A stretch of DNA of 64,000 nucleotides from the NCBI GenBank assembly GCA_019635415.1, contig JAHBZN010000001.1, positions 1,397,953-1,461,952 on the forward strand, read 5' to 3'. Positions 47,901-54,658 of the stretch are shown piece by piece (the stretch's first letter is position 1; each line of letters begins with the position of its first letter). The translations under genes and the position numbers were made by a program. The stretch comes from Ramlibacter sp. (GTDB taxonomy: Bacteria > Pseudomonadota > Gammaproteobacteria > Burkholderiales > Burkholderiaceae_C). A model generated the notes under the pieces. That model worked only from the letters and a program-made list of their open reading frames with translations. It ran no database searches and was not told the origin of the DNA.

Positions 47901-48436
47901 TAGGGCACGGGCGACCCCATGGGGAACAGGTCGATCAGGCCTCCGCGCACCGCGTACTCGCCAGGGCTGACCACCTGCGTCACGTGGCTGTAGCCTGCGA
48001 GCGTGAGCTGGGCCTTCAGGCGCGCCTCGTCGAGCTTCTGCCGGGCCTTGAACTGGAAGGTGTAGCCCGCGAGAAAAGCCGGGGGGGCCAGCCGGTACAG
48101 CGCGGTGGTGGCCGGGACGACGACCACGTCGACTTCGCCCTGCGAGATGCGCCACAGGGTGGCCAGGCGCTCGCTGATCAGGTCCTGGTGCGGCGAAAAG
48201 CTGTCGTAGGGCAGCGTCTCCCAGTCGGGGAACAGCGCGGTGCGCAGGCCAGGCGCGAAGAAGGCGATCTCGTCGATCAGGCGCTGCGCGTCCGTGGCGT
48301 CGGCCGTGACGATGGCGGTGAGCGACCGGTCCGCCGCCTGGCGCTGCGCCAGGCGCGCCAGCAGCAGGGCGTCGGCCGATCCGGCGGGTCGGGGCAGCGT
48401 GAAACGCTTGCCGGGGGTGAGCTTGGGTAGTTCCAT
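44957..48436 (-). CDS. mfd: Transcription-repair coupling factor Mfd
   Basis: A 1159-residue protein, about the length of E. coli Mfd. The UvrB-homology region opens the protein, the RNA polymerase-interacting domain lies in the middle (D-P-V-V-H-A-Q-H-G-I-G-R-Y-K-G), and the translocase has G-D-V-G-F-G-K-T-E-V, D-E-E-H, T-A-T-P-I-P-R-T and the second RecA half ending in G-R-V-G-R. It removes stalled RNA polymerase and recruits UvrA. ATG 48436 is preceded by a terminator-like hairpin and a U-rich tract with no close ribosome-binding site, suggesting attenuation in the leader. Confidence 0.95.
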   Translation of the reverse strand: MELPKLTPGKRFTLPRPAGSADALLLARLAQRQAADRSLTAIVTADATDAQRLIDEIAFFAPGLRTALFPDWETLPYDSFSPHQDLISERLATLWRISQGEVDVVVVPATTALYRLAPPAFLAGYTFQFKARQKLDEARLKAQLTLAGYSHVTQVVSPGEYAVRGGLIDLFPMGSPVPYRVDLFDDEIDSIRTFDPDTQRSLYPVPEVRLLPGREFPMDEPARARFRSRWRELLEGDPTKSRIYKDIGQGIATAGIEYYLPLFFEDTATVFDYLGPQATVVLHGDLEPAFQQFWQDTKDRYRLVQGDPERPVLPPQALFLGTEQFYALSNEHAQLAIRPAVEDVADNAHFQKLGALSVVRGAEEPLGRLKDHLRNTAHRVLLLAESDGRRESLLDFLRASHVVPPAFDSLAEFQASDEPLGIATAALSAGFCWLEEGLDFITETELFAAGPTTRRRRKQEQVSDVEALIKDLSELNVGDPVVHAQHGIGRYKGLINMDLGPGTGAEGASTAQEFLHLEYADKATLYVPVSQLHQISRYTGVSADEAPLHKLGSGQWEKARRKAAQQVRDSAAELLNIYARRAAREGHAFRYSPQDYETFANDFGFEETADQRGAIHAVIQDMISPQPMDRLVCGDVGFGKTEVALRAAFIAVTGGKQVAFLAPTTLLAEQHYQTLVDRFSKWPVKVAEVSRFRSGKEITASIKGIADGSVDIVVGTHKLLSESTRFKNLGLLIIDEEHRFGVRHKEAMKALRAEVDVLTLTATPIPRTLGMALEGLRDLSVIATAPQRRLAIKTFVRNEGNGVIREAVLRELKRGGQVYFLHNEVETIENRRLKLEEVLPEARIAVAHGQMPERELEKVMRDFVAQRYNLLLCSTIIETGIDVPTANTIVMSRADRFGLAQLHQLRGRVGRSHHQAYAYLMVPDTESLTKQASQRLEAIQQMEELGSGFYLAMHDLEIRGAGEVLGENQSGNMLEIGFQLYNEMLSEAVRSLKAGQEPDLLSPLSVTTDINLHAPALLPDDYCGDVHLRLSFYKKLATARNSDQIDALLEEIVDRFGKLPPQAQTLIDVHRLRVLAKPYGVVKVDAAPGVINITFRPNPPVDPMRIIQLIQKNRHIKLAGNEKLRIERELKEPKDRAQMVRDVLRSLGTPATAEAPAAH

Positions 48437-48437
48437 A

Positions 48438-48476
48438 AAAATACAAAACACCCCTCGCCCGGGAAGGGAGGGGTGT
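48438..48476 (-). terminator. Terminator-like hairpin in the mfd leader
   Basis: On the minus strand ACACCCCT and AGGGGTGT (8-bp perfect arms, extended by three inner pairs) are followed by TTTTGTATTTTT and then directly by the mfd ATG. This has the form of an intrinsic terminator placed between the mfd promoter and its start codon, or at the end of an unseen short leader transcript. It also lies 33 bases upstream of ispD on the opposite strand. Confidence 0.55.
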
Positions 48477-48508
48477 GAAGTCCCGATTTTAGAATGGGGG
48501 CCTTGCCC

Positions 48509-49204
48509 ATGACTGTCAGCAGCCCCAAGCCCTCCTTTTTTGCCCTGATTCCCTGCGCCGGCACCGGTAGCCGCGCCGGCACGCAGGGCCCCAAGCAATA
48601 CCAGCCGGTGGCGGGCCAGGCGATGGTGCTGCACACGCTGGCCGCGTTCGCGGCGGTGCCGCGCATCGCGCGGTGCCTCGTCGTCGTGGCGCCCGGAGAC
48701 ACTTTTTTGCAACCACCGTCTGCTTCAGTTCTGATAGCGCCTTGTGGCGGCCCGACGCGGGCTGCCACGGTTTTGAATGGCCTGGGGGCGCTCGCCAGGG
48801 TGGGCGCGGGGCCGCACGACTGGGTGCTGGTGCATGACGCGGCGCGTTGCCTGGTCACGCCCCGGCAGATCGAAGGCCTGATCGCTGCCTGCGAGCACGA
48901 CGCCGTGGGTGGCCTGCTGGCCCACAAGCTGGCCGACACCCTCAAGGCCGAGGCGGATGGCCGCGTGGTGGGCACCGTGGAGCGTGCCGACAAATGGCTG
49001 GCGCAGACGCCGCAGATGTTCCACCTGGGCGCACTGGCCGGCGCGCTGGCCGCGGCCGGCGACACGGTGACCGACGAGGCCAGCGCCATGGAGGCCGCGG
49101 GCCACCGGCCGCTGCTGGTGCCGGGAGGCGCGCAGAATTTCAAGGTGACCTATCCCGACGATTTCGCACTGGCCGAGGCCGTGCTCAGGAGCCGAATCCC
49201 ATGA
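48509..49204 (+). CDS. ispD: 2-C-methyl-D-erythritol 4-phosphate cytidylyltransferase
   Basis: A 231-residue cytidylyltransferase of the MEP isoprenoid pathway. The CTP-binding opening is [11 protein letters not shown], followed by P-K-Q-Y and V-H-D-A-A-R-C-L, with a basic R-A-D-K near 165. ATG 48509 is preferred over 48494 because a -10-like TAGAAT at 48491-48496 would overlap the upstream codon. The segment around 48710-48750 ([13 protein letters not shown]) contains TTCAGTTCTGATAGCGCC, similar to the repeat family, so an old repeat may have been built into the gene. The stop overlaps ispF (ATGA). Confidence 0.94.
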   Translation: MTVSSPKPSFFALIPCAGTGSRAGTQGPKQYQPVAGQAMVLHTLAAFAAVPRIARCLVVVAPGDTFLQPPSASVLIAPCGGPTRAATVLNGLGALARVGAGPHDWVLVHDAARCLVTPRQIEGLIAACEHDAVGGLLAHKLADTLKAEADGRVVGTVERADKWLAQTPQMFHLGALAGALAAAGDTVTDEASAMEAAGHRPLLVPGGAQNFKVTYPDDFALAEAVLRSRIP

Positions 49205-49677
49205 ACATCCGTGTTGGCGAGGGTTGGGACGTGCATGCGCTGGTGCCCGGCCGGCGCCTGGTCATCGGCGGGGTGGATGTTCCGTTCGAGCGCGGGCTGC
49301 TCGGCCATTCCGACGCCGACGTGCTGCTGCATGCCATCACCGATGCGCTGCTGGGCGCCGCCGGCCTGGGTGACATCGGCACGCTGTTTCCCGACACCGA
49401 TGCGCAGTTCCAGGGCGCCGACTCCGCCGTGCTGCTTGCCGAAGCCGCACGCCGCGTGCGCGCGCTGGGCTGGCAGATCGGCAATGTCGACAGCACCGTG
49501 GTGGCCCAGGCACCGCGGCTGGCGCCGCACCGCGCGGCCATGAGGTCCGCGATCGCGCGGGCGCTGGACCTGGATGAAGAGGCGGTCAACGTCAAGGCCA
49601 AGACCGCAGAGAAATTGGGGCCCGTGGGACAGGGTCAGAGCATCGAGGCGCGCGCCGTGGTGCTATTGTTTAAATAG
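49201..49677 (+). CDS. ispF: 2-C-methyl-D-erythritol 2,4-cyclodiphosphate synthase
   Basis: A 158-residue enzyme of the MEP pathway. D-V-H in G-E-G-W-D-V-H and the later H-S-D-A-D-V form the zinc site, and [11 protein letters not shown] and A-K-T-A-E-K-L-G complete the signature. It converts CDP-ME 2-phosphate to MEcPP. Translation is coupled to ispD by a 4-base overlap. The last codons (V-V-L-L-F-K-stop) lie within an interspersed repeat, so the C-terminus has been shaped by it. Confidence 0.95.
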   Translation: MNIRVGEGWDVHALVPGRRLVIGGVDVPFERGLLGHSDADVLLHAITDALLGAAGLGDIGTLFPDTDAQFQGADSAVLLAEAARRVRALGWQIGNVDSTVVAQAPRLAPHRAAMRSAIARALDLDEEAVNVKAKTAEKLGPVGQGQSIEARAVVLLFK

Positions 49678-49724
49678 CAAAGAGTGGCCGCCGGTCAAGG
49701 GCTGGCGGCCGATAAGGCCCTAAT
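49661..49724 (+). repeat. Interspersed repeat overlapping the ispF stop
   Basis: TGCTATTGTTTAAATAGCAA begins inside ispF and includes its TAG stop (49675-49677); GGTCAAGGGCTGGCGGCC follows at 49693-49710. The module order matches the other copies, though the second module is altered. It ends at the stop of the convergent kinase gene. Confidence 0.5.
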
Positions 49725-51138
49725 TTGTGCCGGCTTTGGGCTTTTGCAGCTTGATGTGGGCGGCCAGCCCGCCCGAGGTGGTGTTGGCCAGCGCGAAGAT
49801 GCCGCCCATGCGTTGCACCGTCTTGTCGACGATCGCCAGGCCCAGGCCGGCCCCGGTGGCCGCCGTGCGTGCCGCATCGCCCCGGAAGAAGGGCTTGATG
49901 AGGTTGGGCAGGGCCTCGGGCGCCACGCCCATGCCGTGGTCGCGCACCTTGAGCAGCACCCACTCACCGCGCGACTTGGCCGCCACATCCACCACGGCAA
50001 TGCCGGTCTCGGGCGTCTTGCCGTAGCGCCGTGCGTTCTCGAGCAGGTTGGACAGCACGCGCGCCAGTTCGACCTCGTCGGCCAGCACGTACAGGCCCTT
50101 GGACACGTCGAGGTTGATGCGCATGTCTCCCTGGTCCTGCACGGCGTAGAGGCAGGCCTCGATCACGTCGTTGAGCAGCACGGGCTTGAGCTCGGCATGG
50201 TCGGGACGCGCGTAGTCCAGGAACTTGTCGATGATGGCATCGAGCTGGTCGATGTCGGCGGCCATGTGGTCGCGCGCATCAGCGTCGGCCACGCTCATCT
50301 CGGTTTCCAGGCGCAGGCGGGCGAGCGGGGTGCGCAGGTCATGCGAGATGCCGGCCAACATCACGGCGCGGTCCTGTTCGATCTTGGCCAGCTGCTGGGC
50401 CATGCGGTTGAAGCCGATGTTGACTTCGCGGATCTCGCTGGTGACGGCTTTTTCGTCGAGCCGGCTGGCGTCGAAGTCGCCGTCGCGCACGCGGCTGGCG
50501 GCAAACGACAGCTGCTTGAGCGGGCGGTTGATCAGGCGCGCGATCAGCGCCGAGCCCGCCAGCGACAGCGCTGCCGCGACCAGCAGCCAGATCAGCCAGG
50601 TCCGGCCACCCAGCGGCGTGAAGCGGTTGCGGTCCATGAGCAGCCAGTAGGCGTCGCTGTCGATCCTGAAGCCCACCCACAGGCCGGGCTCGCCGTTCAC
50701 ATTGCTGGCCACCACCGTGCCCGAGCCCAGGCGCGAGGACAGTTCCTCCACCACGCGCTCGTCCAGCGTGTCGGGGTCAAAGATGGCGAAACGGTCCTTG
50801 GGTTCGCGCGGCAGGATGCGCACGTGCTCCTGGTCGGCCAGTGTCTTGATCAGCGAGACCCGCGCGATTGCATCGGAATGGACCAGCGCGGCGCGGCTGA
50901 GGTTGACCAGCGATGCGATCTGCTGCGCCGTCTGCACCGCGCGTGGCTCGAACTCCAGGGCGCGGAAAGTTTGCAGCCAGGCCACGATGCTGCCGATCAG
51001 CAGCAGCGACAGCAGGAAAAAGGTGCGCCAGAAGAGACTCAGGGCCACCCGGCGCGGCCGCATCTCCAGCGGGGCTGGCGCGGTTTCCAGCGGGGCCGGC
51101 CCGGTGGCGTCAATGCTGGTGGTTACGGCTCGGATCAA
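49720..51138 (-). CDS. RisS/EnvZ-like sensor histidine kinase
   Basis: A 472-residue membrane kinase. Helices at about 37-55 and 181-201 flank a periplasmic domain of about 125 residues. HAMP follows, then the H-box A-G-I-S-H-D-L-R-T-P-L with H266, N-box L-L-E-N-A-R-R-Y-G and G-A-G-L-G-L-A-I-V. The sequence and neighbour order match RisS of Bordetella and EnvZ-type kinases in betaproteobacteria. The response regulator gene lies upstream by 58 bases in the same direction. The signal is unknown; relatives respond to acid, osmolarity or magnesium. Confidence 0.92.
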   Translation of the reverse strand: MIRAVTTSIDATGPAPLETAPAPLEMRPRRVALSLFWRTFFLLSLLLIGSIVAWLQTFRALEFEPRAVQTAQQIASLVNLSRAALVHSDAIARVSLIKTLADQEHVRILPREPKDRFAIFDPDTLDERVVEELSSRLGSGTVVASNVNGEPGLWVGFRIDSDAYWLLMDRNRFTPLGGRTWLIWLLVAAALSLAGSALIARLINRPLKQLSFAASRVRDGDFDASRLDEKAVTSEIREVNIGFNRMAQQLAKIEQDRAVMLAGISHDLRTPLARLRLETEMSVADADARDHMAADIDQLDAIIDKFLDYARPDHAELKPVLLNDVIEACLYAVQDQGDMRINLDVSKGLYVLADEVELARVLSNLLENARRYGKTPETGIAVVDVAAKSRGEWVLLKVRDHGMGVAPEALPNLIKPFFRGDAARTAATGAGLGLAIVDKTVQRMGGIFALANTTSGGLAAHIKLQKPKAGTN

Positions 51139-51196
51139 TTCGTCTCACCCCTGCCTTGTTGGTATGGGTCAGCAGGCGCGGGGGCAGACGCTCCAG

Positions 51197-51928
51197 TCAA
51201 CCCGCGCCGTCCGGAACGAACACGTAGCCCACGCCCCAGACGGTCTGAATATAGCGCGGTGCGGCCGCGTCGACCTCCACCAGCTTGCGCAGGCGCGAGA
51301 CCTGGACGTCCAGGCTGCGGTCAAAAGGCTCGAACTCGCGGCCACGGGCCAGCTGGGCGAGCTTTTCGCGCGACAGCGGCTGGCGCGGATGGCGCACCAG
51401 GGCCTTGAGCATGGCGAATTCGCCGGTGGTCAGCGGCAGCTCCTCGCCGTTCTTGTGCAGCGTGCGGGCACCCAGGTCGAACGCGAACGGGCCGAAGTTG
51501 ACCACCTCGTTGTCGCTGGACGGCGCGCCAGGGGCTTCCTGGGCCGGGCGGCGGCGCAGCACCGCATGCACGCGGGCCAGCAACTCACGGGGGTTGAAGG
51601 GCTTGCCCAGGTAGTCGTCGGCGCCGACTTCCAGGCCGACGATGCGGTCCACGTCCTCGCCCTTGGCGGTGAGCATGATGATGGGGGTGCGGTCATTGGC
51701 GGCGCGCAGGCGACGGCAGATCGACAGGCCATCCTCGCCCGGCATCATCAGGTCCAGCACGATGAGATCGGCCGTTTCGCGCAGCATCAGGCGGTTCAGG
51801 GCCTTGCCGTCCTCGGCCAGGATGACTTCAAAGCCCTCCTGGGTCAGGTAGCGGCGAAGCAGGTCGCGGATGCGGGCATCGTCATCGACCACCAGGATCT
51901 TGTCGGTACGGGCTGCGGCTTGGTTCAT
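51197..51928 (-). CDS. RisA/OmpR-like response regulator
   Basis: A 243-residue regulator. The receiver domain has D-D-D at 15-17, phospho-acceptor D59 (LIVLDLMMPGEDG), T in L-T-A-K and K in G-K-P-F. The winged-helix domain ends with V-W-G-V-G-Y-V-F-V-P. It is very similar in pattern to OmpR and Bordetella RisA. The start ATG 51928 is followed by a short extension before the first strand. It is the first gene of the pair with the kinase at 49720. Confidence 0.94.
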   Translation of the reverse strand: MNQAAARTDKILVVDDDARIRDLLRRYLTQEGFEVILAEDGKALNRLMLRETADLIVLDLMMPGEDGLSICRRLRAANDRTPIIMLTAKGEDVDRIVGLEVGADDYLGKPFNPRELLARVHAVLRRRPAQEAPGAPSSDNEVVNFGPFAFDLGARTLHKNGEELPLTTGEFAMLKALVRHPRQPLSREKLAQLARGREFEPFDRSLDVQVSRLRKLVEVDAAAPRYIQTVWGVGYVFVPDGAG

Positions 51929-52181
51929 GTTGCTCCAGCTAAATATGTAACAGAGCCGATTCTGAGGGGCTTGACGCGGGCTGTGCGGGATTTCCCCAAG
52001 GGTCTGACACAGTGTTACAAATGTTGCCCGGCAGCGCAACCGCTTCACGCAAGCGACGCGAAGCGGCGGCTTGCGGGCCGCCACCGCGCATGAACGCCCT
52101 GCAAAAGCTGTCGCGGTTTGCAAGGTGGCCCCGCAGGCGCGGCCCTGCCACTAAGATCGGGTGACTCAACCGGGAGATGTC

Positions 52182-52889
52182 TTGAACGCTACAAAACTGA
52201 TAGCTGCATGCGCTCTGGCCGCCTGCGCAACCAGCCTTTTTGCCCAGAATTCACCTTATCTGCCACCGCAGAACGTGCTGCAGCTGTCGGCCAGCGGCAC
52301 GGTGGAAGTCCAGCAGGACCTGCTGGTCATGAGCCTGACCACCACCCGTGAAGGCGCGGATGCCGCCACGGTCCAGAACCAGCTCAAGGTCGTGCTGGAC
52401 GGTGCGCTGGCGGAGGCCAGGAAGACGGCGTCGGCGGGCCAGATGGAGGTGCGCACCGGCAATTTCAGCCTGTACCCGCGCTATGGCCGCGACGGAAAGA
52501 TCAGCGGCTGGCAAGGCTCCGCGGAGCTGGTGCTGGAGGGGCGCGATTTTGCCCGCATCAGCACGGCGGCTGCGCGGATCCAGGGACTGACGCTGGGGCA
52601 GGTCAGTTTTGGCCTGAGCCGCGAACAGCGCGCCCGGGTCGAGGGTGATGCGCAGGCCATGGCCATTGCCAGCTTCAAGGCCAAGGCCACCGAGCTGGCC
52701 AAGGGCTTCGGCTTTTCGGGCTACACGCTGCGCGAGGTGGCCGTGAACGCCAACGACCAAGGCTATGCGCCACGGCCCCGCATGATGGCCATGGAAGCCA
52801 AGGCCGCGGCCTCTGACATGCCGGTCCCGGTGGAGGCCGGCAAGAGCACCGTGGTCGTCACGGTGTCGGGCTCGGTCCAGTTGAAATAG
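52182..52889 (+). CDS. SIMPL-domain periplasmic protein
   Basis: A 235-residue protein from TTG 52182, with GGGAGA 5-10 bases upstream. The signal peptide is residues 1-22 (MNATKLIAACALA ... LFAQ). The mature part has L-Q-L-S-A-S-G-T-V-E-V, T-T-R-E-G-A-D-A-A-T-V-Q, and later L-G-Q-V-S-F-G-L-S, the SIMPL (DUF541) pattern. The family is found in outer-membrane or periplasmic proteins; the role is unclear. The first codons overlap a repeat-like sequence (GCTACAAAACTGATAGCTGC), so the signal peptide may derive from an interspersed repeat. Confidence 0.88.
   Translation: MNATKLIAACALAACATSLFAQNSPYLPPQNVLQLSASGTVEVQQDLLVMSLTTTREGADAATVQNQLKVVLDGALAEARKTASAGQMEVRTGNFSLYPRYGRDGKISGWQGSAELVLEGRDFARISTAAARIQGLTLGQVSFGLSREQRARVEGDAQAMAIASFKAKATELAKGFGFSGYTLREVAVNANDQGYAPRPRMMAMEAKAAASDMPVPVEAGKSTVVVTVSGSVQLK
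52189..52213 (+). repeat. Repeat-like fragment encoding part of the SIMPL signal peptide
   Basis: GCTACAAAACTGATAGCTGCATGCG fits the left module of the interspersed repeats (GCTAC/T, A-rich spacer, TAGC) but lacks the right module. It codes for A-T-K-L-I-A-A-C of the SIMPL signal peptide. Confidence 0.4.
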
Positions 52890-52890
52890 G

Positions 52891-53661
52891 TTACTGCGCG
52901 GCCCAGCCGCCGTCCATGTTCCAGGCCACGCCGCGGATGTTGTTGCCCGCGGCGGAGCAGAAGAACACGGCGAGGTCGCCCAGCTCCTCGGGCGTGGTGA
53001 ACTGCATCGAGGGTTCCTTCTCGCCCAGCAACTGACGGGTGGCCTCCTCGTTGCTCCAGCCATGGGCAACCGCCTTGGCATCCACCTGCTTCTGCACCAG
53101 CGGCGTCAGGACCCATCCGGGGCAGATCGCGTTGCAGGTGACACCCGTGGTGGCATTCTCCAGGGCCGTGACCTTGGTCAGGCCGACGATGCCGTGCTTG
53201 GCTGCCACGTAGGCTGATTTCTGCGCCGAGCCGACCAGGCCGTGCACCGAGGCCACGTTGATGATGCGGCCCCAGTTCGCCGCCTTCATGGCGGGTAGCG
53301 CGAGACGCGAGGCATGGAAGGCGCTCGACAGGTTGATCGCGATGATGGCGTCCCATTTCTCGACCGGGAAGTCCTCGACGTTGGCCACGTGCTGGATGCC
53401 TGCGTTGTTGACCAGGATGTCCACACGGCCAAACTGCGCGGCCGCGAACTTCATCATGTCCTCGATGTCCGCGGGCTTGCTCATGTCGGCGCCGTGGTAG
53501 GCCACCTGAGCGCCGAGCGCCGCGACTTCGGCCTTCGGGCCGTCCACGTCGCCGAATCCATTGAGCACGATGTTGGCGCCCTGGCGGGCCAGGGCCTTGG
53601 CAATGCCCAGGCCGATGCCGCTGGTGGAGCCGGTGACGAGGGCGGTTTTTCCTTTGAGCAT
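52891..53661 (-). CDS. 3-hydroxybutyrate dehydrogenase
   Basis: A 256-residue SDR. G-S-T-S-G-I-G-L-G-I-A is the cofactor loop, N-N-A-G-I-Q-H follows, and the catalytic motif is Y-V-A-A-K-H-G (Y and K). The Q-H-V-A-N-V-E-D-F-P and W-V-L-T-P-L-V segments are typical of BDH in polyhydroxybutyrate producers. It oxidises 3-hydroxybutyrate to acetoacetate. PhaR is encoded nearby at 57126. Convergent with the SIMPL gene, whose stop is 2 bases away. Confidence 0.92.
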   Translation of the reverse strand: MLKGKTALVTGSTSGIGLGIAKALARQGANIVLNGFGDVDGPKAEVAALGAQVAYHGADMSKPADIEDMMKFAAAQFGRVDILVNNAGIQHVANVEDFPVEKWDAIIAINLSSAFHASRLALPAMKAANWGRIINVASVHGLVGSAQKSAYVAAKHGIVGLTKVTALENATTGVTCNAICPGWVLTPLVQKQVDAKAVAHGWSNEEATRQLLGEKEPSMQFTTPEELGDLAVFFCSAAGNNIRGVAWNMDGGWAAQ

Positions 53662-53737
53662 GAGGGGTCTCCAGATGATTTACGATGCCTTGAAACGCTG
53701 AACAGTGCCTTGCAATTATCAAGCCGGCCATTGCACC

Positions 53738-54640
53738 ATGACTGAACCTAAGCTGAACTACGTACCGTGTCCGGACACCTCGGGCGGCCACCGGATGGCC
53801 TACTGGCAATGGGGCGAAGCGGACGCCGGGCACCTTGTGGTGTGCGTGCATGGCCTGTCCCGGCAGGGGCGGGACTTCGATGTGCTGGCCCAGGCTCTGG
53901 TGGCGCGTGCGGGGGGCGGCGTGCGGGTGGTCTGCCCCGACGTGGTGGGGCGCGGCCGCAGCGACTGGCTCAAGGACCCGGCGGCCTACCAGATCCCCAC
54001 TTACGCCGCCGACATGCTGGCCCTGCTGGCTCAGCTTCACGCGGAGTCGCCCGTGGCCCGGCTGGACTGGGTGGGCACCAGCATGGGCGGCCTGATCGGG
54101 CTGGCCGTGAGTGGCACGCCCAAGCTGCCGCTGCCGGCGTCGGTGCGCAGGCTGGTGCTCAACGACGTGGGCCCGGCCATTCAATGGCAGGCGCTTCAGC
54201 GCATCGGGACCTACCTGGGCAACACGGGCCGGTTCGACTCGGTGCAGCAGGCTGCGGACGCCATGTGGGCCATCTCGACCAGCTTTGGTCCGCACACGCC
54301 GGCCCAGTGGCTCGCGCTGTCGCAGGCCATGGTCAAGCCGCTGCCCGAGGGGGGGGTCACGCTGCACTACGACCCCGCCATTGCGGTGCCATTCCGCTCC
54401 GTCACACAGGAGGTGGCGCAACAGGGTGAAGCCGCGCTCTGGCACCTGTACGACGGGGTGCAGGCGCAGACGCTGCTCACGCGCGGGGCCCAGTCCGACC
54501 TGCTGTCGCGCGACACCGCACTGGCCATGACGCAGCGCGGGCCGCACGCGCGGCTGGTGGAATTCGACGGGGTGGGCCATGCACCCACCTTTGTGGACCC
54601 GGGGCAGGTGGAGGTCGTGGTCTCCTTCCTGCTCGATTGA
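53738..54640 (+). CDS. Alpha/beta hydrolase
   Basis: A 300-residue hydrolase. V-C-V-H-G-L-S-R-Q-G-R-D-F forms the oxyanion region, G-T-S-M-G-G the nucleophile elbow, and G-V-G-H-A-P-T-F-V-D carries the histidine. The cap region includes L-N-D-V-G-P-A-I-Q. The family is widespread in Burkholderiales, often near 3-hydroxybutyrate dehydrogenase or relA; the substrate is unknown, with ester or lactone as possibilities. It is divergent from bdh and 18 bases before relA. Confidence 0.9.
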   Translation: MTEPKLNYVPCPDTSGGHRMAYWQWGEADAGHLVVCVHGLSRQGRDFDVLAQALVARAGGGVRVVCPDVVGRGRSDWLKDPAAYQIPTYAADMLALLAQLHAESPVARLDWVGTSMGGLIGLAVSGTPKLPLPASVRRLVLNDVGPAIQWQALQRIGTYLGNTGRFDSVQQAADAMWAISTSFGPHTPAQWLALSQAMVKPLPEGGVTLHYDPAIAVPFRSVTQEVAQQGEAALWHLYDGVQAQTLLTRGAQSDLLSRDTALAMTQRGPHARLVEFDGVGHAPTFVDPGQVEVVVSFLLD

Positions 54641-54658
54641 ACTGGACATGCGCCAAGG

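Noticed and set aside
46424..48430. Plus-strand open frame of 668 codons over mfd
   Set aside because: Mfd on the minus strand is unmistakable; the plus frame has low-complexity composition typical of an antisense shadow.
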